A DNA stretch of 61,521 bases from Hydrogenophaga pseudoflava (GTDB lineage Bacteria > Pseudomonadota > Gammaproteobacteria > Burkholderiales > Burkholderiaceae_C). Of the stretch, positions 29,458 through 38,845 are shown piece by piece. The notes beneath the pieces are model-generated. The model had not been told where the DNA came from. It saw nothing but the letters and a program-made list of their open reading frames with translations, and ran no database searches. Position 1 is the first letter of the stretch; every line of letters begins with the position of its first letter. Location of the stretch: positions 1,103,251 to 1,164,771 of the forward strand of contig NZ_JAVHJP010000001.1 of assembly GCF_031020795.1 (NCBI RefSeq), given 5' to 3'. A program made the position numbers and the translations under genes.

Positions 29458-30816
29458 CTACAGCCCGCCCTGCGCGCGCAGCCAGCGCAGCGCCGACTGG
29501 GCCTTCTCCAACGATCCGCCCAGCAGCGGCGCCAGCGCCTCCACCTCTCGCCCCGGCGCGGACTGGGCGGCGCGCCACAGCGGCGCCACCTCGACCCCGT
29601 CCACGTGCCAGATGCCCAGCGGCTGGTCGGCCGTGACCAGCGCCTCGGCCAGGCGGATGCGGTCGCGGTCCACCACCGGCCGTTGTTCGATGCGCGGTGG
29701 TCCGTCGCCTTCGGCAGCATGGGCGGGCTGCGCGTCGGGCCAGGCGCGGCGCGCCGCCCAGAAGGGTTGACCGGCCCAGCGCTGCTCCTGCGCATAGAAG
29801 TCGCGCCCGATGCGCGCGAAGCGCTGGAACAGGCCCTGCACCCGCTCGGTGTGGAAGCGCCGCGCGTGCGGCGCATCGGCCGGGTGTTTCAGCAGGGTGT
29901 GGACCACCATCGGCGCCTGCAGCGCGGACGAGAGCGACTGGAAGATGCCGTTGCCCGAGAGCGGGTCGGCCGCCATGGCCGCGTCTCCCACGCGCAGCCA
30001 GGTGGCGCCACAGACTTCGGGCGCCAGCACCGCGCCGCTGGTGCGCGCCAGCGCGTGCACCTCGGTGGCCGCGGTATCCAGAAACGGCAAGGCCGCTTCG
30101 ACCGTGGACAGCCGTTCGCGGACGAAGGCGCCGAGTTGAGCGCGCGGCGGCAGCGCGATGGCCGACGGATCGACCGTGAGCTGCAGCGCCACGGCGCCGC
30201 CCGGCAGCCGCGCGCACCAGGCCCAGCCGCCGGGCAGGCTTTCCACCGCCGACCCCGCCTTGCCGCCCGCCGCGCCCTGGCCGCGCCAGAGCAGGGCCAC
30301 GGTCTCGGGTCCACGGGTCACGCCCTGCGGCGGGTGCGGCGCCAGGCGGCCTCGCGCCTCGACCACGAAGCGGGCGCGCAGGGTCGTCGGCTGCGTCTCG
30401 TCGGGGCGCTGGATCTGCAGCGTGTGGCCGACTTCGCCGTGCTTGTCGTGCTCGCCGGATTGCCAGCGCAGCACGCGCGCGGCGATGCACTCGACGCCGT
30501 GCTCCTGCAGTTCCTGCCAGAGCAGGCGGTCGAACGCCGCGCGGTCGACCAGTCGTTCGCTGTTGAGCGCAGTGGTCGCACCGGCCCAGGTCGCGCGTCG
30601 CGGCGAGGGTTCGGCGATGGCCGCCAGCGCCGCCTCGATGCCCACACCACGCAGGCCGGCGACCACCCGGTCGGACACGCCCTCGATGGCGTCGAAGGCG
30701 CGCGGCACGCCGAGCACGGTGACGGCGTGGCCCAGCCGGCGCAGACCCAGCGCGACGGCGGCGCCGGCCGGCCCCGCGCCCAGCACCACGATGCCGCGCT
30801 CGGTCACAGGGCTCAT
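29458..30816 (-). CDS. qhpG: Flavin-dependent monooxygenase for tryptophan hydroxylation in QhpC
   Basis: 452 residues. The FAD-binding Rossmann motif GAGPAG is at 13-18, and the second flavin motif is GDAAMAADPLSGNGI, as in group A flavoprotein monooxygenases and tryptophan halogenase relatives. In QHNDH biogenesis QhpG dihydroxylates the tryptophan of the thioether-linked gamma subunit that becomes the CTQ. The C-terminal 90 residues are outside the FAD core and have no obvious match. Its start overlaps the qhpE stop by four bases, and it is the last gene of the qhpF-E-G run. Context and motifs make other monooxygenase roles unlikely. Confidence 0.9.
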   Translation of the reverse strand: MSPVTERGIVVLGAGPAGAAVALGLRRLGHAVTVLGVPRAFDAIEGVSDRVVAGLRGVGIEAALAAIAEPSPRRATWAGATTALNSERLVDRAAFDRLLWQELQEHGVECIAARVLRWQSGEHDKHGEVGHTLQIQRPDETQPTTLRARFVVEARGRLAPHPPQGVTRGPETVALLWRGQGAAGGKAGSAVESLPGGWAWCARLPGGAVALQLTVDPSAIALPPRAQLGAFVRERLSTVEAALPFLDTAATEVHALARTSGAVLAPEVCGATWLRVGDAAMAADPLSGNGIFQSLSSALQAPMVVHTLLKHPADAPHARRFHTERVQGLFQRFARIGRDFYAQEQRWAGQPFWAARRAWPDAQPAHAAEGDGPPRIEQRPVVDRDRIRLAEALVTADQPLGIWHVDGVEVAPLWRAAQSAPGREVEALAPLLGGSLEKAQSALRWLRAQGGL

Positions 30817-31475
30817 GCGCTGCGCCGCTCAGGGCCGTGGAAGGCGGCGCTGGCCACCAGCGCCTGCCACACCGCATCACGCGTGGGCGCCACGCCCGCC
30901 GCCAGCAGCGCCGCCACGCGCCCGCTCAGGTGGGCACAGCCCAGGCTGGCCCCGGCGTGGGCGCGGTCACCGTCGGGCGGCAGCACGCAGGCGCCGAAGT
31001 CGGCATGGGGCAAGCCCAGCGCCGAATGCTGGCCGGGCGCGCAGCGCGCGTCGCCCATCACGCGAATCACACCCGGGTAGGCCGCGGGAAACACCGGCCC
31101 GCCGCGCGCGGGGGTGGACGCGACCAGCAGGCAGCCGCGGGCCATCGCGCGTTCGCAGGCCGCTCGCAGCGGCGGATGGTCCTGCCGCACGCCGAGGCTG
31201 AGGTTGATGAGCGCCGCGCCCTCGTCCACCAGCCACTCCACCGCACGCGCGACCGTCGCCATGTCGGTGCGCAGCGCGTCGCCGAACACCTGGGCCACCA
31301 CGAAGCCGGCCTGCGGCGCCAGCGCGGCCATGGCCTGCAGCGTGCGCGTGCCGTGGCCCAGGCGGTCCATCGCGTCGCCGCCGCCCACCACAAAGCACCG
31401 CGCCGCGAACACACGGTCTTCCAGCGCCAGTGGCCAGCCGCTGTCCACCACGCCGACGCGCACCGGCTCAGGCAT
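30813..31475 (-). CDS. qhpE: Subtilisin-like serine protease for QhpC leader removal
   Basis: 220 residues, short for the S8 family and without signal peptide or propeptide, so cytoplasmic. The catalytic triad is visible as D11 in VVDSG, H41 in LGHGTRT and S177 in HAGASLGCAHLSG. The position where subtilisins have the oxyanion-hole Asn (AAGN) reads STPARGG (120-126), so this residue seems missing. In the QHNDH pathway QhpE cuts the leader off the modified gamma subunit. Its start overlaps qhpF by eight bases and its end overlaps qhpG by four, so the three are tightly coupled. Confidence 0.9.
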   Translation of the reverse strand: MPEPVRVGVVDSGWPLALEDRVFAARCFVVGGGDAMDRLGHGTRTLQAMAALAPQAGFVVAQVFGDALRTDMATVARAVEWLVDEGAALINLSLGVRQDHPPLRAACERAMARGCLLVASTPARGGPVFPAAYPGVIRVMGDARCAPGQHSALGLPHADFGACVLPPDGDRAHAGASLGCAHLSGRVAALLAAGVAPTRDAVWQALVASAAFHGPERRSA

Positions 31476-33207
31476 GCGCGGCCTCCGCGCCCTCGCGCGC
31501 CTGCACCTCGATGCGCCCGCCGGCCAGGTGCAGGCGCAGCGAACAGCCCGCCCAGGCGCTGGGCCGGTGGCTGACGATCAGGCGCGTGCGGCCGGCGAAG
31601 CAGGCGTCGATCTGCGCCAGGATCTGCGCCTCCATGGCCTCGTCCACCGCCGAGGTCGCTTCGTCGAGGATCAGCACCGCCGGGTCCTGCAGCAGCGCGC
31701 GCGCGATCGCGATGCGCTGGCGCTGGCCGCCCGAGAGGGTCTGGCCGCGCTCGCCGACGGTGGTGTGCAGGCCCTCGGGCAGCGAGGCGATCCAGTCCGA
31801 CAACCCGGCGCGCTGCGCCGCCTGCGCCACCGCCGCCTCGTCGGCGTCCGGGCAGGCGTAGCGCAGGTTCTCCAGCAGCGGCGCGCGGAACAGCACGATG
31901 TCCTGGCTCACCACCGCCACCGCGCGGCGCAGCTCGGCCAGGGCGAGCTGGCGCAGGTCCACGCCGTCGAGCGTGACCGCGCCGGCCTGCGGGTCGTGGT
32001 GGCGCAGCAGCAGGTCGATCAGCGTGCTCTTGCCCGCACCCGAGGCGCCTGTCAGGGCCACACAGGCGCCGGCGGGAATCACGGCGCTCGCACCCGCCAG
32101 CACCGGCTCGCCCCCGCCAGGATGGGCGAACACCACACCGTCGAGCCGCAGCTCGCCGCGCGGCGGCGACGGCAGCGGCATCGGATCGGCCGGTTCGCTC
32201 ACGGTCACCGGCTCGTCGCGCAGCCCGGCCACGCGCTCCAGGCTCACGCGCACCTTCTGCAGCCCCACGTACCAGCCCAGCAGGCTGTTGACCGGGCCGC
32301 TCGCCATGCCGAGGTAGGTGGAGAAAGCGACCAGCGAACCCAGCGCCCACTGGCCATCGATGACCCAGGCGCCGCCAATCAGAAAGGCCAGCGCGCGCGT
32401 CCAGGCGGTGAGCTGGCCGGGCACGGCGTGAGTGGTGAACTCGATGATCTGCAGCCGCAGCAGCGACGACAGGTAACCCGCGTGCAGCCCGTCCAGGCGC
32501 CGCGCCTCGCGCGCCTCCTGCCGGCTGGCCTGCACGAACTTGAGTGCCGGCAGCACCTCGACGAAGAAGCTGGACACATCGCCCGAGCGCTCGCGCAGCG
32601 CGCGCGTGCCCTCGGCCACGCGCGGGCGCATGCGCCGCAGCCACCACCACTCCAGCGGCAGCAACAGCGCCACCAGCAGGGTCAGTTCCCACGACAGCCA
32701 GAGCATCCAGCCCACCGCGCCCACCAGGCCCAGCAGGTTGGAGAGCACAGCGAACAGGCTGTCGACCGCGAAGCGCTGGATCTCGGCCATGTCGCCGTCC
32801 AGCCGAGACATCACGTCGCCGGTGCGCCAGCGCGCCCAGAACGAGGGCGAGAGCCGCTGCAGATGGGCGAACACGTCGTGCCGCAGGTCGAACAGCACCG
32901 CGGCCGAGAGCTTCGTGTGCAGGTAGCGGTTCAGTCCCGCCAGCAGCGTGGCGACCAGACCGGCCAGCAGCATGAAGAGCGCGGTGGTCCAGAGCACCTC
33001 GTGGCTGCGCGCGATCAGCCCGTCGTCGATCAGCCGCTTGACCAGCAGCGGCTGCAGCAGCACCAGGGCCGAGGCAATGACCGACAGCGCCAGCACGCCG
33101 CCCATGGCGCGTGCGCGCGGCCGCACGAAACCGAACAGCCACGCCCAGTGCCGGCGCTCGCCTTCAGGGCGCCGCCGGGCCAGCAGCGGAGCGAGCAGGC
33201 CGAACAT
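31468..33207 (-). CDS. qhpF: ABC exporter (fused membrane and ATPase domains) for the gamma subunit
   Basis: 579 residues from the ATG at 33207; an ATG at 33267 would add 20 residues of poor similarity. Six transmembrane helices lie between about 35 and 310. The ATPase has Walker [10 protein letters not shown] (387-395), signature LSGGQ (491-495), Walker B VLILDEA (511-517) and an SHR switch histidine. It has no C39 peptidase domain, so leader removal must be done by another enzyme, here QhpE. By context it exports the cross-linked QhpC peptide to the periplasm, where quinone formation and assembly with QhpA and QhpB take place. It resembles MsbA-type exporters and could be taken for a lipid or drug exporter if seen alone. 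Confidence 0.88.
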   Translation of the reverse strand: MFGLLAPLLARRRPEGERRHWAWLFGFVRPRARAMGGVLALSVIASALVLLQPLLVKRLIDDGLIARSHEVLWTTALFMLLAGLVATLLAGLNRYLHTKLSAAVLFDLRHDVFAHLQRLSPSFWARWRTGDVMSRLDGDMAEIQRFAVDSLFAVLSNLLGLVGAVGWMLWLSWELTLLVALLLPLEWWWLRRMRPRVAEGTRALRERSGDVSSFFVEVLPALKFVQASRQEAREARRLDGLHAGYLSSLLRLQIIEFTTHAVPGQLTAWTRALAFLIGGAWVIDGQWALGSLVAFSTYLGMASGPVNSLLGWYVGLQKVRVSLERVAGLRDEPVTVSEPADPMPLPSPPRGELRLDGVVFAHPGGGEPVLAGASAVIPAGACVALTGASGAGKSTLIDLLLRHHDPQAGAVTLDGVDLRQLALAELRRAVAVVSQDIVLFRAPLLENLRYACPDADEAAVAQAAQRAGLSDWIASLPEGLHTTVGERGQTLSGGQRQRIAIARALLQDPAVLILDEATSAVDEAMEAQILAQIDACFAGRTRLIVSHRPSAWAGCSLRLHLAGGRIEVQAREGAEAAHA

Positions 33208-33308
33208 GGCGGCATGGTGGCACAGGCGCTTCGATGCACCAATGCGGTTGTCGCGGACAGACAGCAACCGGAACGGTTTGCCAAAAACGGCTACCCCAGA
33301 AACAGAAA

Positions 33309-33328
33309 ACTCCCGCCAGAGGGGGAGT
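33309..33328 (-). terminator. Rho-independent terminator of katG
   Basis: Read on the - strand, ACTCCC and GGGAGT form a six-base stem with an eight-base loop, followed directly by TTTCTGTTTC. It lies 47 bases beyond the katG stop and upstream of qhpF, so it should keep katG transcription out of the qhpFEG operon. Confidence 0.7.
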
Positions 33329-33374
33329 CTTTCGAGGGCACCCGAGGAAGCGGCGTCAGCCGCGCAGGGGGTGC

Positions 33375-35688
<2,314 letters not shown>

Positions 35689-35718
35689 GACGGGCTCCGG
35701 TGTCGTTGAGGAGCCACG

Positions 35719-35767
35719 ACTTTAGAAGCTCACTATTGAGATGTCGATTCAATTGATTGAATCAATT
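35719..35767 (-). promoter_or_regulatory. katG promoter with overlapping palindromes (OxyR/LysR-type candidate)
   Basis: On the - strand, TCGACA (35747-35742) and TAAAGT (35724-35719) are separated by 17 bases, a good sigma-70 promoter 31 bases before the leader ORF. Immediately upstream of the -35 box lie two overlapping inverted repeats: GATTCAAT-TG-ATTGAATC (35746-35763) and AATTGATT-G-AATCAATT (35751-35767). The second fits the T-N11-A layout of LysR-type regulators. A TTAG-N7-CTAT element at 35722-35736 is one mismatch from half an OxyR site. katG is a classical OxyR target, so OxyR is the first candidate; no regulator gene is adjacent. Confidence 0.55.
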
Positions 35768-35895
35768 TCATAGGGATTGCCAATGCGGCGGAGCAGCACG
35801 GCGGAACTGGCAAGCCCTGCAAGGGGGATGGAGGCCGGGCCTCCGGACGTGCTCCAATGCGCGCCGGAGTGCAATCAACCTGGGGAGGAAAGAAG

Positions 35896-36411
35896 ATGAA
35901 GACGATTCAGACCACGTTCCAGCGCCTGTGGCGGACATGGATGGCTCTGGCGCTGCTGGTGGTTTTGGCGGGATGTGCGACGGGACAGAAGCTCGTGTCG
36001 CACTCCTTCAACTACGACGGCTTCTACGACAAGTGGGCCGACCAGGTTGATCTGCTGGCGTACAGCTATGGCAACACGTACTACAAGCTCAACGACAAGG
36101 CTGACCCAGGCAGCACCTTGGGTGCGCAAAACAACGTCAACGGCCCCATTCCGGTCGGTGAGTTCCTGTATGTGCAGTGGCGCCTCAAGGCCACTGGCGA
36201 GGTGCTGGAGCAGCGGGTCGAGCTGCGTGATCGATTGCCTCGAGACATGACGGATCACGAGCTGACCTTCCTGATGGATGGCCGGCAGTTGTACGTGTAT
36301 GTCGTGACGCCTCGCCGCAAGAAGTCGTATGACGAACCCCCGATCCTCAAGACGTGGCGATCAGAGTTTGCCCACGCCTACGAGATCTTCCCCACCCTGC
36401 GCAAGCCTTGA
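35896..36411 (+). CDS. Lipoprotein, candidate immunity protein for the DUF2235 lipase
   Basis: 171 residues from the ATG at 35896, which follows GGGGAGGAAAGAAG. A signal peptide with the lipobox LAGC (cysteine near residue 28) makes it a lipoprotein facing the periplasm. The rest is a globular domain with a YVYVVTPRRKK stretch; I do not recognise the family. It ends ten bases before the DUF2235 lipase gene. In type VI secretion, phospholipase effectors of the Tle1 class are paired with periplasmic lipoprotein immunity proteins, which this arrangement resembles. The gene is about 56% G+C in 36001-36120 (67 of 120 bases), clearly below its neighbours, a sign of separate origin. Other roles are possible. 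Confidence 0.65.
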   Translation: MKTIQTTFQRLWRTWMALALLVVLAGCATGQKLVSHSFNYDGFYDKWADQVDLLAYSYGNTYYKLNDKADPGSTLGAQNNVNGPIPVGEFLYVQWRLKATGEVLEQRVELRDRLPRDMTDHELTFLMDGRQLYVYVVTPRRKKSYDEPPILKTWRSEFAHAYEIFPTLRKP

Positions 36412-36421
36412 GGAACGACCC

Positions 36422-37759
36422 ATGGGCACCTCAAACGTACGACAGCTCAATGACGAAGAAATGGCGCGGCTGCCACTGGCCAGAGCAGCCATGGAGGAAG
36501 CAGGGAAATACGGCACCTCCAGCCGTTTCAACTTCTTCGCCGCCTTCGACGGCACCAACAACGACCAAGGCAACCTAGAGCTGTCTGGGGACCCTTATCC
36601 GACCAATATTGGCAATCTGGATAAGCAAGCCAACCGATCCGTCAGCGGCACCTTCAGGCGAAACTACTACCCTGGCGTCGGTACCGGCGGCGACCAAGGC
36701 AATGCCATCAATGCCGGTCCCAACCCAACACCCGCCATCGACGCCGCCGCAGAAAAGGCCTACCGGGACTTCAGCGACGCCGCGCAGACCTACCTGAGAG
36801 ACCACCCCGGCGCCACCCCCGCCGACCTCGGCGCCTCCGTCACCGGCTTCAGTCGCGGCTGCGCCGCCGCCGTGCGCTTCTCCCAGCTGGTCAACGACCG
36901 CGGTCTGGTCGCTCCCGACGGCACCGTGGTCGCCCCACCCGGCAGCATCCCCATCACCGGCATGGCGCTGATGGACCCGGTGGCCACCGGCGTCAAGGGC
37001 GAACTGGGCCTTCCGCCCAACGTCCGGGGTCAGGTGCTGGTGGTGCAGGCCGAGCACGAAAGCCGCAGCTGGTTCCGCCCGCTGGACTACAGCGACGACC
37101 CGCGCGTGACCACGGTGAAACACCCGGGCAACCACGTCGGCGTGGGCGGCGGCTACGACCGCCAAGGCACCGCGGCCAACGTGCACGAGGGCGTGACCGC
37201 CTACTTCCAGCGCCGCGGCGTGCCGCTGGCCGACGTGCCCGCGGAACAGCGCCACAACCCGGGGCAGCGCGCCATGATCCGCACGGAGAACTACCAGACC
37301 GCGCGCAACGGCGACGTGCTGGAGTATGAAGACGGCCGCAAGCAGCTGCGCTGGCCGCTGGACGACGACACCAGGCCCCGCATCACCGTCAAACCGCGGA
37401 TCTCCGAGCAGACCAAGGCCCATCTGCGCCACTCCTACACCGAGCTGGCGCCCGGCCTGAAAGCGCGCGGTCTGGACAGCGGCCAGTGCCTGCAGGTCAG
37501 CGCCGCCTGCTTGGCCAAGGCGGCCGAACACCCGGACTGGGGCGATCCGAAGCGCTACCTGCTCAGCCGGAACGGCGAACAGGTGGCGGTGCAGCACCAG
37601 AACGGGCGCTTCGACGAGGTCCGCGTGGACGAGGCACTCCGGAGCAGCGCGAATGTGCATCTGGACCGCGCACAGGCCCTGCAGCAGAGCCCGGGCACGC
37701 CGGCCGCGCAGCCCGAGCGTGCCGCACCGGTCCAGGCCGAGCCAGCCCTGGCGCGCTGA
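36422..37759 (+). CDS. DUF2235 (Tle1-like) alpha/beta-hydrolase, candidate antibacterial phospholipase
   Basis: 445 residues from the ATG at 36422, with GAGGAA upstream. The nucleophile elbow is S144 in TGFSRGCAAAVRF (GxSxG), with probable D185 in ALMDPVATG and H238 in GNHVGVGGGY, the GGGY motif being characteristic of DUF2235. The N-terminal FFAAFDGTNND matches the family start. Tle1 members are type VI secretion phospholipases that attack target-cell membranes. The C-terminal 150 residues (after about 290) are not part of the hydrolase fold and may be a recruitment region. No type VI structural genes, VgrG or PAAR are in the window, so it is an orphan effector at best. The adjacent lipoprotein supports a toxin/immunity reading. 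Confidence 0.72.
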   Translation: MGTSNVRQLNDEEMARLPLARAAMEEAGKYGTSSRFNFFAAFDGTNNDQGNLELSGDPYPTNIGNLDKQANRSVSGTFRRNYYPGVGTGGDQGNAINAGPNPTPAIDAAAEKAYRDFSDAAQTYLRDHPGATPADLGASVTGFSRGCAAAVRFSQLVNDRGLVAPDGTVVAPPGSIPITGMALMDPVATGVKGELGLPPNVRGQVLVVQAEHESRSWFRPLDYSDDPRVTTVKHPGNHVGVGGGYDRQGTAANVHEGVTAYFQRRGVPLADVPAEQRHNPGQRAMIRTENYQTARNGDVLEYEDGRKQLRWPLDDDTRPRITVKPRISEQTKAHLRHSYTELAPGLKARGLDSGQCLQVSAACLAKAAEHPDWGDPKRYLLSRNGEQVAVQHQNGRFDEVRVDEALRSSANVHLDRAQALQQSPGTPAAQPERAAPVQAEPALAR

Positions 37760-37769
37760 GCCCGCCGGC

Positions 37770-38732
37770 TCAGGTCAGCAGCGACACCGCCGCCGAAAAA
37801 CTCAGGAAGGACGCGGCGGTCGTCACCAGGATGATGCGGGCGATGCGCCCGTTGTCCGCGCCCAGGCGCTCGGCCAGCAGCGACACATTGCTGGCACTCG
37901 GCAGTGCGGCCACCAGCACGATCACGGTCAGCGCAAAGCCGTCCAGCGGCACGCCGAGCCGACGCACCGCCAGACCCACCGCCAGCACCAGCAGCGGGTG
38001 CAGCAGCAGCTTCATCAGCGCAACCGGCAGGTAGTCGCTCACCGGCATCGGGTGGCTGGACTGGATCTGCGAGCGCGCCAGCACCGCGCCGATGGTGAAC
38101 AGCGCCACCGGCGAGGCGGCGTCGGCCAGCAGCCAAGCGGTCTTCTCCACCGGGCCGGGTAACCGGAACTGCAGGTACGAGGCGAGAGCGCCCAGAAGAA
38201 TGGCCCAGGGCATGGGGTTGGCGGCCACGCCCCTGAGCGCCTTCTTGCCGGCGTCGACCATGGCCTCGCGGCCGTGGCCCTCGGCCTCGTCCAGCCGGGA
38301 CAGCGCCACGCACAGCGAGCTGGTGACCACCATGTCCACCAGCATGGTCAGGATGGCCGGGCCCGCCGCCGCGGGCCCCAGCAGGGCCACCAGCAGCGGC
38401 ACCCCCATGAAGCCGGAGTTGGGGAACGCCGCCACCAGCGCACCCAAGGAGGCGTCGTTCCAGCGGATGCGGTGGTCCATGGTCCAGACCACGGCGAACG
38501 CCACCATCACCAGCGCACACAGCAGGTAGACGCCCGCCACGGTGGCATCCAGCAACTGCGCGATCGGCGTGGTCGAGCCGAAGCGGTAGAGCATGCAGGG
38601 CAGCGCAAAGAACAGCACGAAGCCGTTGAGCCCGGGGATCGCCTCCAGCGGCAGCATGCGCCGGTGGGCGGCAAGAAAACCCGCGGCGACGAGCGCAAAG
38701 AATGGAAAAGTGACGATCAGGATGTTCAGCAC
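37770..38732 (-). CDS. AEC (auxin efflux carrier) family transporter
   Basis: 320 residues. About ten transmembrane helices arranged in two bundles, with the FPNSGFMGVPLLVALLG motif in the first half and LPSASNVSLLAERLG in the second, as in bacterial AEC proteins that carry malonate, malate or other small acids. The substrate is unknown. I chose the GTG at 38732, the start of VLNILIVTFPFFALVAAGFL, because family members begin with this helix; an ATG at 38813 would add an uncharacteristic 27-residue extension. The gene is divergent from the helicase gene and its end lies ten bases from the convergent DUF2235 gene. Confidence 0.83.
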   Translation of the reverse strand: MLNILIVTFPFFALVAAGFLAAHRRMLPLEAIPGLNGFVLFFALPCMLYRFGSTTPIAQLLDATVAGVYLLCALVMVAFAVVWTMDHRIRWNDASLGALVAAFPNSGFMGVPLLVALLGPAAAGPAILTMLVDMVVTSSLCVALSRLDEAEGHGREAMVDAGKKALRGVAANPMPWAILLGALASYLQFRLPGPVEKTAWLLADAASPVALFTIGAVLARSQIQSSHPMPVSDYLPVALMKLLLHPLLVLAVGLAVRRLGVPLDGFALTVIVLVAALPSASNVSLLAERLGADNGRIARIILVTTAASFLSFSAAVSLLT

Positions 38733-38845
38733 AGGGGGCGATTGTCTCAGGGCATACCAACCGTGGCCGGGCGAGGGTGTCGCGCCGGCGCGGCAGCCTC
38801 CCGCCGGTATCATTCGCCGCTTCGCCCTGCGCCGACCTCCCCGCC

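Noticed and set aside
31468..33207. Lipid A or drug exporter (MsbA-like)
   Set aside because: The domain layout would allow it, but overlap with the qhpE gene and the qhp context favour export of the modified gamma subunit.
35896..37759. Part of a type VI secretion gene cluster
   Set aside because: No sheath, baseplate, ClpV, VgrG or PAAR gene is visible; only an orphan lipase and lipoprotein are supported.
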